This document shows, one piece after another, positions 34,468 to 42,740 of a DNA stretch of 55,086 bases (position 1 is its first letter; the number at the start of each line of letters is the position of its first letter). The position numbers were made by a program, and so were the translations under genes. The notes under the pieces are model-generated. The model searched no databases and was not told the DNA's origin. It worked only from the letters and a program-made list of their open reading frames with translations. The DNA lies in the NCBI GenBank assembly GCA_016235155.1, contig JACRLW010000050.1, positions 1-55,086 on the forward strand. Reading direction: 5' to 3'. Source of the DNA: Planctomycetota bacterium. GTDB taxonomy: Bacteria; Planctomycetota; UBA1135; UBA2386.

Positions 34468-36482
34468 ACTCGCGCCCGATCCGCGTGCTGGTGGCGAAAC
34501 CCGGACTCGACGGTCACGACGTCGGCGTGAAGCTCGTCTGCCGCGCCCTGATCGAGGCGGGCATGGACGTGGTCTACACCGGACCGCGCCAGAGCCCGCA
34601 GGCGATCGCCGACGCGGCGCGCGAACACCAGGTCGACGTCGTCGGCCTGTCGATCCTGTCGGGTGCGCACATCCCGCTCTGTGAACGCGTCGCCGAGGAA
34701 CTTCGCGCGGCAGGGCTGCTCGGGCGCGTCCTCTGGATCGTCGGCGGGAACGTGCCGCCGCACGATCACGCCGCATTGCGGAAGCTCGGCGTCGCCGCGG
34801 TGTTCCCGACCGGCGCGCCGTTCGCGGAGATGGTCGCGTTCCTGCGCGAGCGCACCGGTGCGGCAGCGACCGGCGATCCGGCGGCGCCCGCCGACGAGCG
34901 CGCGAAGGCCGCCCCGGACCCTGTCGCGCCGTTGCGCTGGGAGTCCGGTCTCGAGATCAAGCCGGTCTATGTCGCGGCCGACGTCGAGGCGTCCGGCGGA
35001 TTCGGCGCGGTCGGTGCGCCGGGCGAGTATCCGTTCACGCGCGGCATCCACCCGCTCATGTATCGCCAACGGCCGTGGACGATGCGCCAGTACTCCGGCT
35101 TCGGCACCGCCGCGGAGACGCGCGAACGCTTTCGTTGGCTGATTGCACACGGCAACACCGGGCTCAACGTCGCCTTCGATCTACCGACGCAATGCGGCCT
35201 TGACTCCGACGACCCGATGGCCGCCGGAGAAGTCGGGCGGGTCGGGATGGCGGTCGACACGCTCGCCGACGTCGAGGAGGCCTTCGAGGGCGTCGACCTC
35301 AACGGCACGACCGTCTCCTTGACGATCAACGGCGCGGCGGCGCCGATCATGGCGATGTTCTTCGCGATGGCGAAGAAGCGCGGCTTCCCGCTCGCCACGC
35401 TGCGCGGCACCGCGCAGAACGACATCCTCAAGGAGTTCGTCGGACGCGGCACCTGGATCTTCCCGGTGGAAGCGAGCGTGCGGCTGGTCGGCGACACCAT
35501 CGCGTTCTGCGCCGAGCACGTGCCGCACTACAACCCGGTGTCGGTCTGCGGCTACCACATCCGCGAGTCGGGCGCGACGCCGGCGCAGGAGATGGCCTAC
35601 GGCCTCGCGATCGCGTTCGCCTATTTCGAACACATGCGGGGGCGAGGTCTCTCGCCGGACGTCGTCGCGCGCGGACTCACGTTCAACTTCGACATCCACG
35701 GCATCCTCTGGGAACAGGTCGCCAAATTCCGGGCGGGACGGAGACTCTGGGCGAAGGTCGTCGCGGAGCGGTTCGGCGCGAAGGACCCCCGCTCGATGCA
35801 TATGCGGCTCACGATCGAGCAGCCGGAGAACAACATCGTGCGCGGCGCGTACTACGCACTCGCAAGCGCGCTCGGCGGCACGCAGACGATGGCGCTGTGC
35901 TCCTACGACGAGGCCTACACGATCCCGAGCGAACACGCGGCGCGATTGTCGCTGCGGACGATGCAGATCCTGATGCACGAGTCCGGCGTCTGCGACACCG
36001 TCGACCCGTTGGCCGGATCGTGGTTCGTCGAGTCGACGACCAACCAGATGGAGGGACTGATCGCGGACCTGCTCGCCGGGATCGAGAAGGACGGCGGCAT
36101 CGTCACGGGGATCGCCGAGGGACGGGTGCAGGATGCCGTCAACCGCGCGGCCTACGAGCACGAGAAGCGAGTGCGTGCTGGCATGGTGAAGAGGGTCGGT
36201 TCGAACTGCTGCCGCGAGGACGAGGCGACACCGGCCGTCGAGTTGCATCCCTATCGCGAGGCCGAGGCGAAGACGCAGATCGCTCGGCTTCAGCGCGTGC
36301 GCGCCCAGCGCGAACCGTCTGCGGTGACGCAGGCATTGCGCGGCGTGCGCGAGGCCGCGCGGTCCGGCAGCAACGTCATGCCGCCGATCCTGGAGGCGGT
36401 TGCCGCCTATGCCACCGTCGGGGAGGTGTGTGGCGCACTGAAAGACGTCTTCGGCACCTACCGGGAGCGGGTGAGGTTCTGA
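34464..36482 (+). CDS. B12-dependent acyl-CoA mutase with N-terminal cobalamin-binding domain
   Basis: About 672 residues. Residues 1-125 are a cobalamin domain with GLDGHDVGVK (the His that ligates cobalt), LSILSGAH and VGGNVPP. A Pro/Ala linker follows, then the methylmalonyl-CoA-mutase-type TIM barrel: YPFTRGIHPLMYRQRPWTMR, NVAFDLPTQCGLDSDDP, TAQNDILKEF, VSVCGYHIRESGA and KFRAGRRLWAKVV. Methylmalonyl-CoA mutases normally carry the B12 domain at the C-terminus or as a separate subunit; here it leads, as in IcmF but without the GTPase. Active-site residues do not fix the substrate; the Ala of VAFD argues against 2-hydroxyisobutyryl-CoA mutase. The GTG at 34464 overlaps the previous stop by 4 bp; GTG 34458 is the alternative. 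Confidence 0.88.
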   Translation: MNSRPIRVLVAKPGLDGHDVGVKLVCRALIEAGMDVVYTGPRQSPQAIADAAREHQVDVVGLSILSGAHIPLCERVAEELRAAGLLGRVLWIVGGNVPPHDHAALRKLGVAAVFPTGAPFAEMVAFLRERTGAAATGDPAAPADERAKAAPDPVAPLRWESGLEIKPVYVAADVEASGGFGAVGAPGEYPFTRGIHPLMYRQRPWTMRQYSGFGTAAETRERFRWLIAHGNTGLNVAFDLPTQCGLDSDDPMAAGEVGRVGMAVDTLADVEEAFEGVDLNGTTVSLTINGAAAPIMAMFFAMAKKRGFPLATLRGTAQNDILKEFVGRGTWIFPVEASVRLVGDTIAFCAEHVPHYNPVSVCGYHIRESGATPAQEMAYGLAIAFAYFEHMRGRGLSPDVVARGLTFNFDIHGILWEQVAKFRAGRRLWAKVVAERFGAKDPRSMHMRLTIEQPENNIVRGAYYALASALGGTQTMALCSYDEAYTIPSEHAARLSLRTMQILMHESGVCDTVDPLAGSWFVESTTNQMEGLIADLLAGIEKDGGIVTGIAEGRVQDAVNRAAYEHEKRVRAGMVKRVGSNCCREDEATPAVELHPYREAEAKTQIARLQRVRAQREPSAVTQALRGVREAARSGSNVMPPILEAVAAYATVGEVCGALKDVFGTYRERVRF

Positions 36483-36487
36483 GCACG

Positions 36488-37702
36488 ATGGACACGCCGA
36501 CCAGACCGCGGGTCGTCCTGGCTCAGGAGCAGGCGCTGTCGATGTCGTATGCGACTCTGCGGCTCGTGCACGAGGGGTGTCGGGTGATCCGGATCGAGGC
36601 GACGCCGCTGCCCGGTCGCAAGGCGAAGGGTGATCCGAACCGTTCGATCGGCCGGCCGGTCGCCGGCGCCGACCGCCACAGCTACTTCGTGGCGCCGAAT
36701 GTCGGCAAGGAGGCGATCGCGATCGACCTCAAGCGTCCGGCAGGTCGCGCATTGCTGCACCGGCTGGTGTGCGAACTGCGGGCCGACGTCTTCTGCACGA
36801 ACACTTTGCCGTGCCATCACCGCGAACTCGGCACCGACCACGACACGCTCGCGGCGATTCGACCGGAACTCGTCTGGTGCTGCATCTCGGCGATGGGACC
36901 GGCGCACCCCGACGTCCCGGGTTACGACCCGATGCTCCAGGCGCTGTGCGGCTACATGGACCTCACCGGTCACGCCGACGGTCCGCCGCTCCAATGTGGC
37001 CCGCCGCTGATCGACCTGCGCGCCGGGGACGAAGCCTTCCTGCAGGTGATGCTCGCGCTCGCCGAGCGGGAGCGCAGCGGCAAGGGCAGGCGCATCGACA
37101 TCTCGATGGCGCAGGTGGCGGTCTCGTGGCTGCACACCTTCCTGCCGATGCTCGACATGGGCAGCCCGCCCGCCGAGCTTCGCCGGGCCGGCAACGAGCA
37201 CCGCCAGTTCATTCCGGTCAACGCCTACGCGACGCGCGACGGGGACGTCTACATCGCGATCGGCAGCGACGCGCAGTGGCAGCGGCTCGTCGCTCAGCCG
37301 TGGTTCGCGGGACTCGCTCGTGCGGATTACGCGACCAACGAGGGTCGGCGCGCGCACAAGGCCGAGGTCTACAGCGGCATCGAAGACGTCACGCGCCGGC
37401 GCACCTATGCCGAGATCGCCGCCGTGCTGAAGGGAGCAGGCGTTCCGCACGCGCCGATCACGCCGATCGAGAAGGTGGCGGATCTCGATTTCGTCATGGC
37501 TGCGGCGCTTCGCACGAAGACGCCCGACGGACGCACGGTGCGTCTGCCGCCGCCCGCAGTGTCAACGCCCTTCCTGGAGAGCCGCGGCAACGAACTGGCC
37601 TTCGCGCCCGGCTACGGCGAGCACACCGACGCGGTCCTGCAGGAGGCCGGGCTGGGTGCGCGGGAGGTCGCCGATCTGCGCGAGCAGGGAGTCGTCGCAT
37701 GA
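36488..37702 (+). CDS. Class III CoA-transferase (CaiB/BaiF family)
   Basis: 404 residues. It carries ALSMSYATLRLVHEGCRVIR at the N-terminus, KEAIAIDLKRPAGRALLHRL near residue 80, PGYDPMLQALCGYMDLTG, the catalytic-Asp region CGPPLIDLRAGDEAF near 175 and GKGRRIDISMAQVAVSWL. Members move CoA between carboxylic acids through a covalent Asp intermediate, which would activate the pathway acid at the expense of another acyl-CoA. No acyl-CoA ligase is present in the cluster, so this may be the activating step. Five bases separate it from the mutase gene; it overlaps the next gene by 4 bp. Confidence 0.9.
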   Translation: MDTPTRPRVVLAQEQALSMSYATLRLVHEGCRVIRIEATPLPGRKAKGDPNRSIGRPVAGADRHSYFVAPNVGKEAIAIDLKRPAGRALLHRLVCELRADVFCTNTLPCHHRELGTDHDTLAAIRPELVWCCISAMGPAHPDVPGYDPMLQALCGYMDLTGHADGPPLQCGPPLIDLRAGDEAFLQVMLALAERERSGKGRRIDISMAQVAVSWLHTFLPMLDMGSPPAELRRAGNEHRQFIPVNAYATRDGDVYIAIGSDAQWQRLVAQPWFAGLARADYATNEGRRAHKAEVYSGIEDVTRRRTYAEIAAVLKGAGVPHAPITPIEKVADLDFVMAAALRTKTPDGRTVRLPPPAVSTPFLESRGNELAFAPGYGEHTDAVLQEAGLGAREVADLREQGVVA

Positions 37703-38562
37703 GGGGGATCGGCGCGTATCTGCGACCGCGCAGCGTCGAGGAAGCGCTCGATGCGAAAGCGAGCATCGACGGCTCGCGCTGGCTCGCCGGCGGCACGGAC
37801 CTCCTGATCGGCGTGAAGGACGGCAAGGAACGACCCGCGGCGCTCGTCTCGCTGCGCAGCGTGACCGAGATGCGTGGCGTTTGGCACGACGGATCCGTGC
37901 GCATCGGCGCCGGGACGCCGATTGCCGACTGCCTCGAAGATCCGCGCCTCGCCGTGCGACTGCCGGTGCTCGCCCAGGCGATGACCACCATGGGCTCGGT
38001 GCAGATCCGCAATGCCGCGACGATCGGCGGCAATCTCTGCACGGCGAGCCCCTGCGCCGACACCGCGCCGCCCCTGCTGGTGTTGGGCGCGCGGCTCGTC
38101 GTGCGCTCGGCGACCGCCGGGGGAACACGAGAGATCGCCCTCGACGAGTTCTTCCGCGGCCCGCGTCGCACGGTCCTCGGCCCGCACGACGTCGTCACCG
38201 GGATCGTGATCGACCCGCCGGCGGCCTCGGTGCGAGGGGTCTTCCTCAAGAAGACGCGCGTGCAGATGGATCTCTCGCTCGCCAGCGTCGCGGTGCTGCT
38301 CGACCTCGACGGCGATCGTTGCCGCAAGGCGCGCGTCGCCGTGGGGTCGGTCGCGCCGACGCCGCGGCGCCTGCTCGAGGTCGAGCGGGTGTTGGAGGGG
38401 GAACAGCTGTCGCGTGAGGTCGTCGCGCACGCGGCCCAGATTGCGCGCGACGCCGTCGCGCCGATCTGCGACCTGCGCGCCGGCGACGAGTACCGGCGAC
38501 ATGTCACCGGCGTGTTCGTGAGGCGTGCGATCGAGATGCTGCTCGCCGGGAGGTGCTCGTGA
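37699..38562 (+). CDS. Xanthine dehydrogenase family FAD-binding subunit
   Basis: 287 residues. The FAD loops SRWLAGGTDLLIGVKDG and MGSVQIRNAATIGGNLCTAS with PCADTAPPLLVLGA are those of CoxM/XdhB-type subunits, followed by the CO_deh_flav_C domain (residues about 180-285). It lacks the roughly 40-residue Cys insertion that carries an extra 4Fe-4S cluster in 4-hydroxybenzoyl-CoA reductase. It should pass electrons from the 2Fe-2S subunit to an outside acceptor. AGGGAG lies before the ATG, which overlaps the preceding stop by 4 bp. Confidence 0.92.
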   Translation: MRGIGAYLRPRSVEEALDAKASIDGSRWLAGGTDLLIGVKDGKERPAALVSLRSVTEMRGVWHDGSVRIGAGTPIADCLEDPRLAVRLPVLAQAMTTMGSVQIRNAATIGGNLCTASPCADTAPPLLVLGARLVVRSATAGGTREIALDEFFRGPRRTVLGPHDVVTGIVIDPPAASVRGVFLKKTRVQMDLSLASVAVLLDLDGDRCRKARVAVGSVAPTPRRLLEVERVLEGEQLSREVVAHAAQIARDAVAPICDLRAGDEYRRHVTGVFVRRAIEMLLAGRCS

Positions 38563-39035
38563 AGCAGACGATCGGTTTCGTGCTCGACGGCGAGGCGACC
38601 ACGTGCGCCGTCGCGCCCGGCGATCTGCTCCTCGATGTCCTGCGCGACGAACTCGGCCGTCACGGCACCAAGGAAGGCTGCGGCAAAGGCGAATGCGGCG
38701 CGTGCACCGTGCTCGTCGACGGGCGGGCGGTCAACGCCTGTCTGTTCCCGGCGATCGAGGTCGAGGGGCGCACGGTGACGACGATCGAGGGTCTCGCGCG
38801 TGACGGCCGGATGTCGGCGGTCCAACAGGCCTTCGTCGACAAGGGCGGCATCCAATGCGGCTTCTGCTCGCCGGGGATGATCCTCTCCGCGGAGGCACTG
38901 CTCGCTCGGCAGCCCGATCCGACGGACGCCGAGATCCGCACCGCGCTGCTGGGCAATCTCTGCCGCTGCACCGGTTACGTGCAGATCGTCGAAGCGGTGC
39001 GCGCCGCGGCGAAGCTCCGCCGGGGGGCGTCTTGA
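38559..39035 (+). CDS. Xanthine dehydrogenase family 2Fe-2S subunit
   Basis: 158 residues. The N-terminal plant-type cluster motif is GCGKGECGACTVLVDG, and the C-terminal four-helix cluster motifs are IQCGFCSPGMIL and GNLCRCTGYVQI. Both clusters are complete. The subunit shuttles electrons from the molybdenum cofactor to FAD. The GTG at 38559 overlaps the previous stop by 4 bp, like its neighbours; an in-frame GTG at 38553 is also possible. Confidence 0.93.
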   Translation: MKQTIGFVLDGEATTCAVAPGDLLLDVLRDELGRHGTKEGCGKGECGACTVLVDGRAVNACLFPAIEVEGRTVTTIEGLARDGRMSAVQQAFVDKGGIQCGFCSPGMILSAEALLARQPDPTDAEIRTALLGNLCRCTGYVQIVEAVRAAAKLRRGAS

Positions 39036-41440
39036 ACGAGTGCCGCTTCATCGGGCAGGAAACGGCGCGGCCCGATGCGCCGGCGAAGGCGCGGGGTGCG
39101 GCGGAGTACATCCACGACCTCGAGCGCCCGCGCATGCTGTTCGGCAAGATCAAGTTCGCCGAACACGCGCACGCACGCATCGTGCACGTCGACACGTCGC
39201 GCGCCGAACGATTGCCGGGGGTGCGCGCCGTGTTGACCGGCGAGAACACGCCCGAGGTGCGCCTCGGCTTCCTCCGCGACAACGTCGCGCTGAAGAGGGG
39301 CAAGGTGCGGCAGTTCCGCGACGAAGTCGCGGCGGTTGCGGCGATCGATCCCGACATCGCGGCCGAGGCGGTGGAGTCGATCCGCGTGGAGTACGAACCG
39401 CTGCCCGCGGTGTTCGATCCCATGGCGGCGCTGGCCGAGGGCGCGCCCCTCGTGCACGAGACCGATCCCGCCGGGCGGCCGCGCACCGGCAACCTCCTGC
39501 CGCTGACCTTCCGCCACGTCTCGGGCGATCTCGCCGAGGCCCGGCGACGTTCCGCGCACGTCGTGGGCGGCCGCTTCACCGTGCCGCGCATCCAGCAGAG
39601 CTGCATGGGGACGGCGGGCTGCATCGCGGAGCTCGACGATCGCGGCAATCTGACGATCTGGACCAAGACGCAGATCCCGTTCCTCGCCCAGCGCGACTTC
39701 GTCAAGGCGCTCGCCGAGATGGGATTACCGGGTCGCAACGCGCGCGTGATCGTCCCCGCCCTGGGCGGCGGCTTCGGCACCGGCCTCGACACCCACGCCT
39801 ACGAGTTCATCGCGATCCTGCTCGCGCGCGCCACCGGACAGGCGGTGAAGATCGTCTATTCGCGCGAGGAGGAGTTCGCGAACCTGTCGCCGCGGCAGAG
39901 CGCGACCGTCACGATCGAGCAGGGCTGCGATCGCGACGGACGCCTGACCTTCCGCGAGATCGACGTACTGCAGGACAACGGCGCATACACGTCGTGGGGC
40001 GCGACCTATCCCGGCGTGATGATGCTGCCGGCGACGTCGCTGTACCGCGTGCCCGCGGTCCGCTTCGAGGCGAAGATCGTCTACACGAACAACACGTATT
40101 GCCAGGCGATGCGGGGCTACGGCAATCCCGAGGTGACCTGGGCGGTGGAGAGCAACCTCGACGAGTTGGCCGAGACCGCCGGCATCGACGCGCTGGAGCT
40201 ACGCCGCATCAACTCCAATCAGCCGGGCGACGTCACGCCGATGGGCCTGAAGATCGGGACCTGCGGGCTGCCCGAGTGCCTGTCGCAGACGGCCGACAAG
40301 CTCGGATGGAGTGCGAAGCGGGGCAAGGGCGGCGCGGCGCGGCGCGGCGTCGGCATCGCGTCGTTGATCCACGTCGGCGGCTCGGGGCGCATCTATCGCT
40401 CGGACGCCAGCGGCGTGATCCTGCGGCTCGACGACTTCGGCAACGTCTACGTCCATGCGGGCGGCGTGGAGATGGGGCAGGGTCATCACGCGGTGCTGAG
40501 CCTGGGCGTCGCCGAAGCGGTGGGCGTGCGGCCGGAGCAGGTGTTCGTCAACCCAACCGACACGGCGACGTGCCCGTGGGACGTCGGCACGCACGCGAGT
40601 CGTGGCGCGTTCACCGCGCTGTGCGCGGTGCAGATGGCGGCGAAGAAGCTGCGCGCCCGGCTGTTCGAACTCGCCGAGCCGGTGTTCGCGGACGAACTGA
40701 AGCGTTCCGCGCGCGAACATCCGGAAGCGCTTCGGTCGGTCGCGATCGACAAGGACCATCTGGAACTCGCCGAGGGCGTGATGTTCGTGAGGGAAGGGCC
40801 GCTCGCGGGCGAGGGTTGGGCGCGCGTGGAACTCGGGAAGGTCCTGCGAGCGATCCACTTCAGGGCCGGCGGGCAGATGTTGACCGAGTCGGCCTTCTAC
40901 GACCCGCCGAGCGAACTGCCCGATTGGGAGAAGGGTCGCGGCGACATGTCGGCGGCCTACGTGTTCGGAACGCAGGGTGTGGAGGTCGAGGTCGACGTCG
41001 ACACCGGCGACGTGAAGATCCTGCGCATGGTCGCGGTGCACGACGTCGGGCGCGTGCTCCATCCGCAGGCGCTGCGCGGCCAGATGTACGGCGCGTTGGC
41101 GCAGGGCGTGGGTTACGCGCTCTACGAGGAAGTGCTCACGAGGGACGGCCGCGTCGTGAACCCGAACTTCACCGACTACAAGCTGCCGACCGCCGGCGAG
41201 ATGGCGTTCCCGATCGACCTGGCCTTCGTCGAGCCGCACGAGCCGGCCGGGCCGTTCGGCGCCAAGGGCATGGGGGAACCCGGTCTCGTGCCGACGGCGC
41301 CGGCGATCGCCAATGCGATCTGCGATGCGATCGGCGTCCGAATCCGCGACTTGCCCATCACTCCCGAGAAGATCGTCACGGCGTTGCGCGACAAGGCGCG
41401 CGCCGGCGGCGCATCACAGTCCGATCCGAGGAACCGGTGA
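39032..41440 (+). CDS. Xanthine dehydrogenase family molybdopterin-binding subunit
   Basis: 802 residues, with the CoxL/XdhC-type two-domain layout. It starts at TTG 39032, overlapping the previous stop by 4 bp. Motifs: FIGQETARPDAPAKARGAAE (substrate-channel domain), PALGGGFGTGLDTHAYEFIA and AMRGYGNPEVTWAVE (cofactor contacts), GGVEMGQGHHAVLSLG, and the terminal GAKGMGEPGLVPTAPAIANA, which holds the catalytic Glu. It should hydroxylate an aldehyde or aromatic/heteroaromatic ring using water. It lacks the Ala-Tyr-Ser-Cys loop expected of CO dehydrogenase, so that activity is unlikely. Confidence 0.92.
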   Translation: MNECRFIGQETARPDAPAKARGAAEYIHDLERPRMLFGKIKFAEHAHARIVHVDTSRAERLPGVRAVLTGENTPEVRLGFLRDNVALKRGKVRQFRDEVAAVAAIDPDIAAEAVESIRVEYEPLPAVFDPMAALAEGAPLVHETDPAGRPRTGNLLPLTFRHVSGDLAEARRRSAHVVGGRFTVPRIQQSCMGTAGCIAELDDRGNLTIWTKTQIPFLAQRDFVKALAEMGLPGRNARVIVPALGGGFGTGLDTHAYEFIAILLARATGQAVKIVYSREEEFANLSPRQSATVTIEQGCDRDGRLTFREIDVLQDNGAYTSWGATYPGVMMLPATSLYRVPAVRFEAKIVYTNNTYCQAMRGYGNPEVTWAVESNLDELAETAGIDALELRRINSNQPGDVTPMGLKIGTCGLPECLSQTADKLGWSAKRGKGGAARRGVGIASLIHVGGSGRIYRSDASGVILRLDDFGNVYVHAGGVEMGQGHHAVLSLGVAEAVGVRPEQVFVNPTDTATCPWDVGTHASRGAFTALCAVQMAAKKLRARLFELAEPVFADELKRSAREHPEALRSVAIDKDHLELAEGVMFVREGPLAGEGWARVELGKVLRAIHFRAGGQMLTESAFYDPPSELPDWEKGRGDMSAAYVFGTQGVEVEVDVDTGDVKILRMVAVHDVGRVLHPQALRGQMYGALAQGVGYALYEEVLTRDGRVVNPNFTDYKLPTAGEMAFPIDLAFVEPHEPAGPFGAKGMGEPGLVPTAPAIANAICDAIGVRIRDLPITPEKIVTALRDKARAGGASQSDPRNR

Positions 41441-42636
41441 CCACCATGACCCTCAGCAAGACCTTCGTTCCCTACGGCGCCTACTGGAGCACCCCGTTCT
41501 GCCGTTGGCAGGGCAGCCTCGCCGAACAGCACGCGATCAAGCTCGCGGCGCAGACGGCGTCGCGTTGCTTCACCGAGCGCAAGATCGCTCCCGACCTGAT
41601 CGACGAGGTCGTGCTCGGGATCACGGTTCCGCAGAAGCAGGGCTTCTATGGCGCGCCGTGGTTCGCGGCACTGATCGGCGCGCAGGACATCACCGGGCCG
41701 ACGATCTCGCAGGCCTGTGCCACGTCGGCCGCGGTTCTGCAGGCGAGCGCGCACGCGATCGAGACCGATGCCCGCCGCACGGTGCTCGCGGTGGCGTGCG
41801 ATCGCACGAGCAACGGGCCGCACGTCTATTACCCGAGCCCGTCGGGACCAGGAGGCAAGGGGGAGGGGGAAGACGTCGTCTGGGACAGCTTCAACGAGGA
41901 CCCGCACGCCGGCCTCGCGATGATCGCGACCGCGGAAAACGTTGCGCGCGAGGCGCGCATCGACCGCGCGCAGCAGGAGGCGATGACGCTCGTCCGCTAC
42001 GCGCAGTACGAGGCCGCGCTGGCGGACGACCGCGCATTCCAGCGCCGGTATCTCGTTCCGGTAACGCTGAAGCGAGGCAAGTCGTCCACCGAGGTCGCGG
42101 CCGACGAGGGCGTGTTCCCGACGACGGCCGACGGACTCGCCGGGCTGAAGCCGATGCTGGCGAACGGGACGGTGACCTTCGGCGCGCAGACCCATCCGTC
42201 GGACGGCAACGCCGGGATGATCCTGTGCACACGCGACCGGGCGAAGGAACTCGCACGCGACCCGAAGATCACGATCCGACTGCTCGGCTTCGGCCAGGCG
42301 CGCGTGAAGAAGGGCTTCATGCCGCTCGCCCCGGTGCCGGCGGCGCAGCAGGCCTTGGCCCGCAGCGGCGTCGTCCTCGCCGACTGCAAGGCGATCAAGA
42401 CCCACAATCCCTTCGCGGTCAACGACGTCTACCTGTGCCGCGAACTCGGACTCGCACCCGAGCGCGTCAACAACTTCGGGTCGTCGTTGGTCTACGGGCA
42501 CCCGCAGGCACCGACCGGCCTGCGAGCCGTCATCGAGCTGATCGAGGAGCTCGTGACCAAGGGCGGCGGCCGCGGCTTGTTCACCGGCTGCGCCGCGGGC
42601 GACACCGCGATGGCGCTCGTGCTCGAGGTCTGCTGA
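41437..42636 (+). CDS. Thiolase family protein
   Basis: 399 residues. The acylated Cys is in ISQACATSAAVLQASAHAI near residue 95. The His of KTHNPFAVND near 330, YGHPQAPTGLRAVIELIEEL near 360 and the second Cys in GRGLFTGCAAGDTAM complete the site, although NFGSSLVYGHP departs from the usual GG-GHP form. It cleaves or forms 3-oxoacyl-CoA. The GTG at 41437 overlaps the previous stop by 4 bp; ATG 41446 is an alternative. It is the last gene of the operon and a natural final step after CoA activation and oxidation. Confidence 0.9.
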   Translation: MTTMTLSKTFVPYGAYWSTPFCRWQGSLAEQHAIKLAAQTASRCFTERKIAPDLIDEVVLGITVPQKQGFYGAPWFAALIGAQDITGPTISQACATSAAVLQASAHAIETDARRTVLAVACDRTSNGPHVYYPSPSGPGGKGEGEDVVWDSFNEDPHAGLAMIATAENVAREARIDRAQQEAMTLVRYAQYEAALADDRAFQRRYLVPVTLKRGKSSTEVAADEGVFPTTADGLAGLKPMLANGTVTFGAQTHPSDGNAGMILCTRDRAKELARDPKITIRLLGFGQARVKKGFMPLAPVPAAQQALARSGVVLADCKAIKTHNPFAVNDVYLCRELGLAPERVNNFGSSLVYGHPQAPTGLRAVIELIEELVTKGGGRGLFTGCAAGDTAMALVLEVC

Positions 42637-42686
42637 GCGCGCCGCCGGGAAGTGCATCGCGTCGGTCCGACCCGCGGAGGGCGCGC

Positions 42687-42735
42687 TACCATCCGCCCTC
42701 GCGCGAACCTTGACTCGTACCCCGACGAACGGAGG
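42687..42735 (+). promoter_or_regulatory. Candidate -10 (TACCAT) and ribosome binding site (GGAGG)
   Basis: TACCAT at 42687-42692 could start a message with a leader of about 40 bases. GGAGG at 42731-42735 lies five bases before the ATG at 42741 and favours that start over the GTG at 42735. Confidence 0.45.
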
Positions 42736-42740
42736 TGCCC

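Noticed and set aside
39032-41440. Carbon monoxide dehydrogenase large subunit
   Set aside because: The characteristic AYxCSFR active-site loop is not present; the protein fits the broader molybdenum hydroxylase family.
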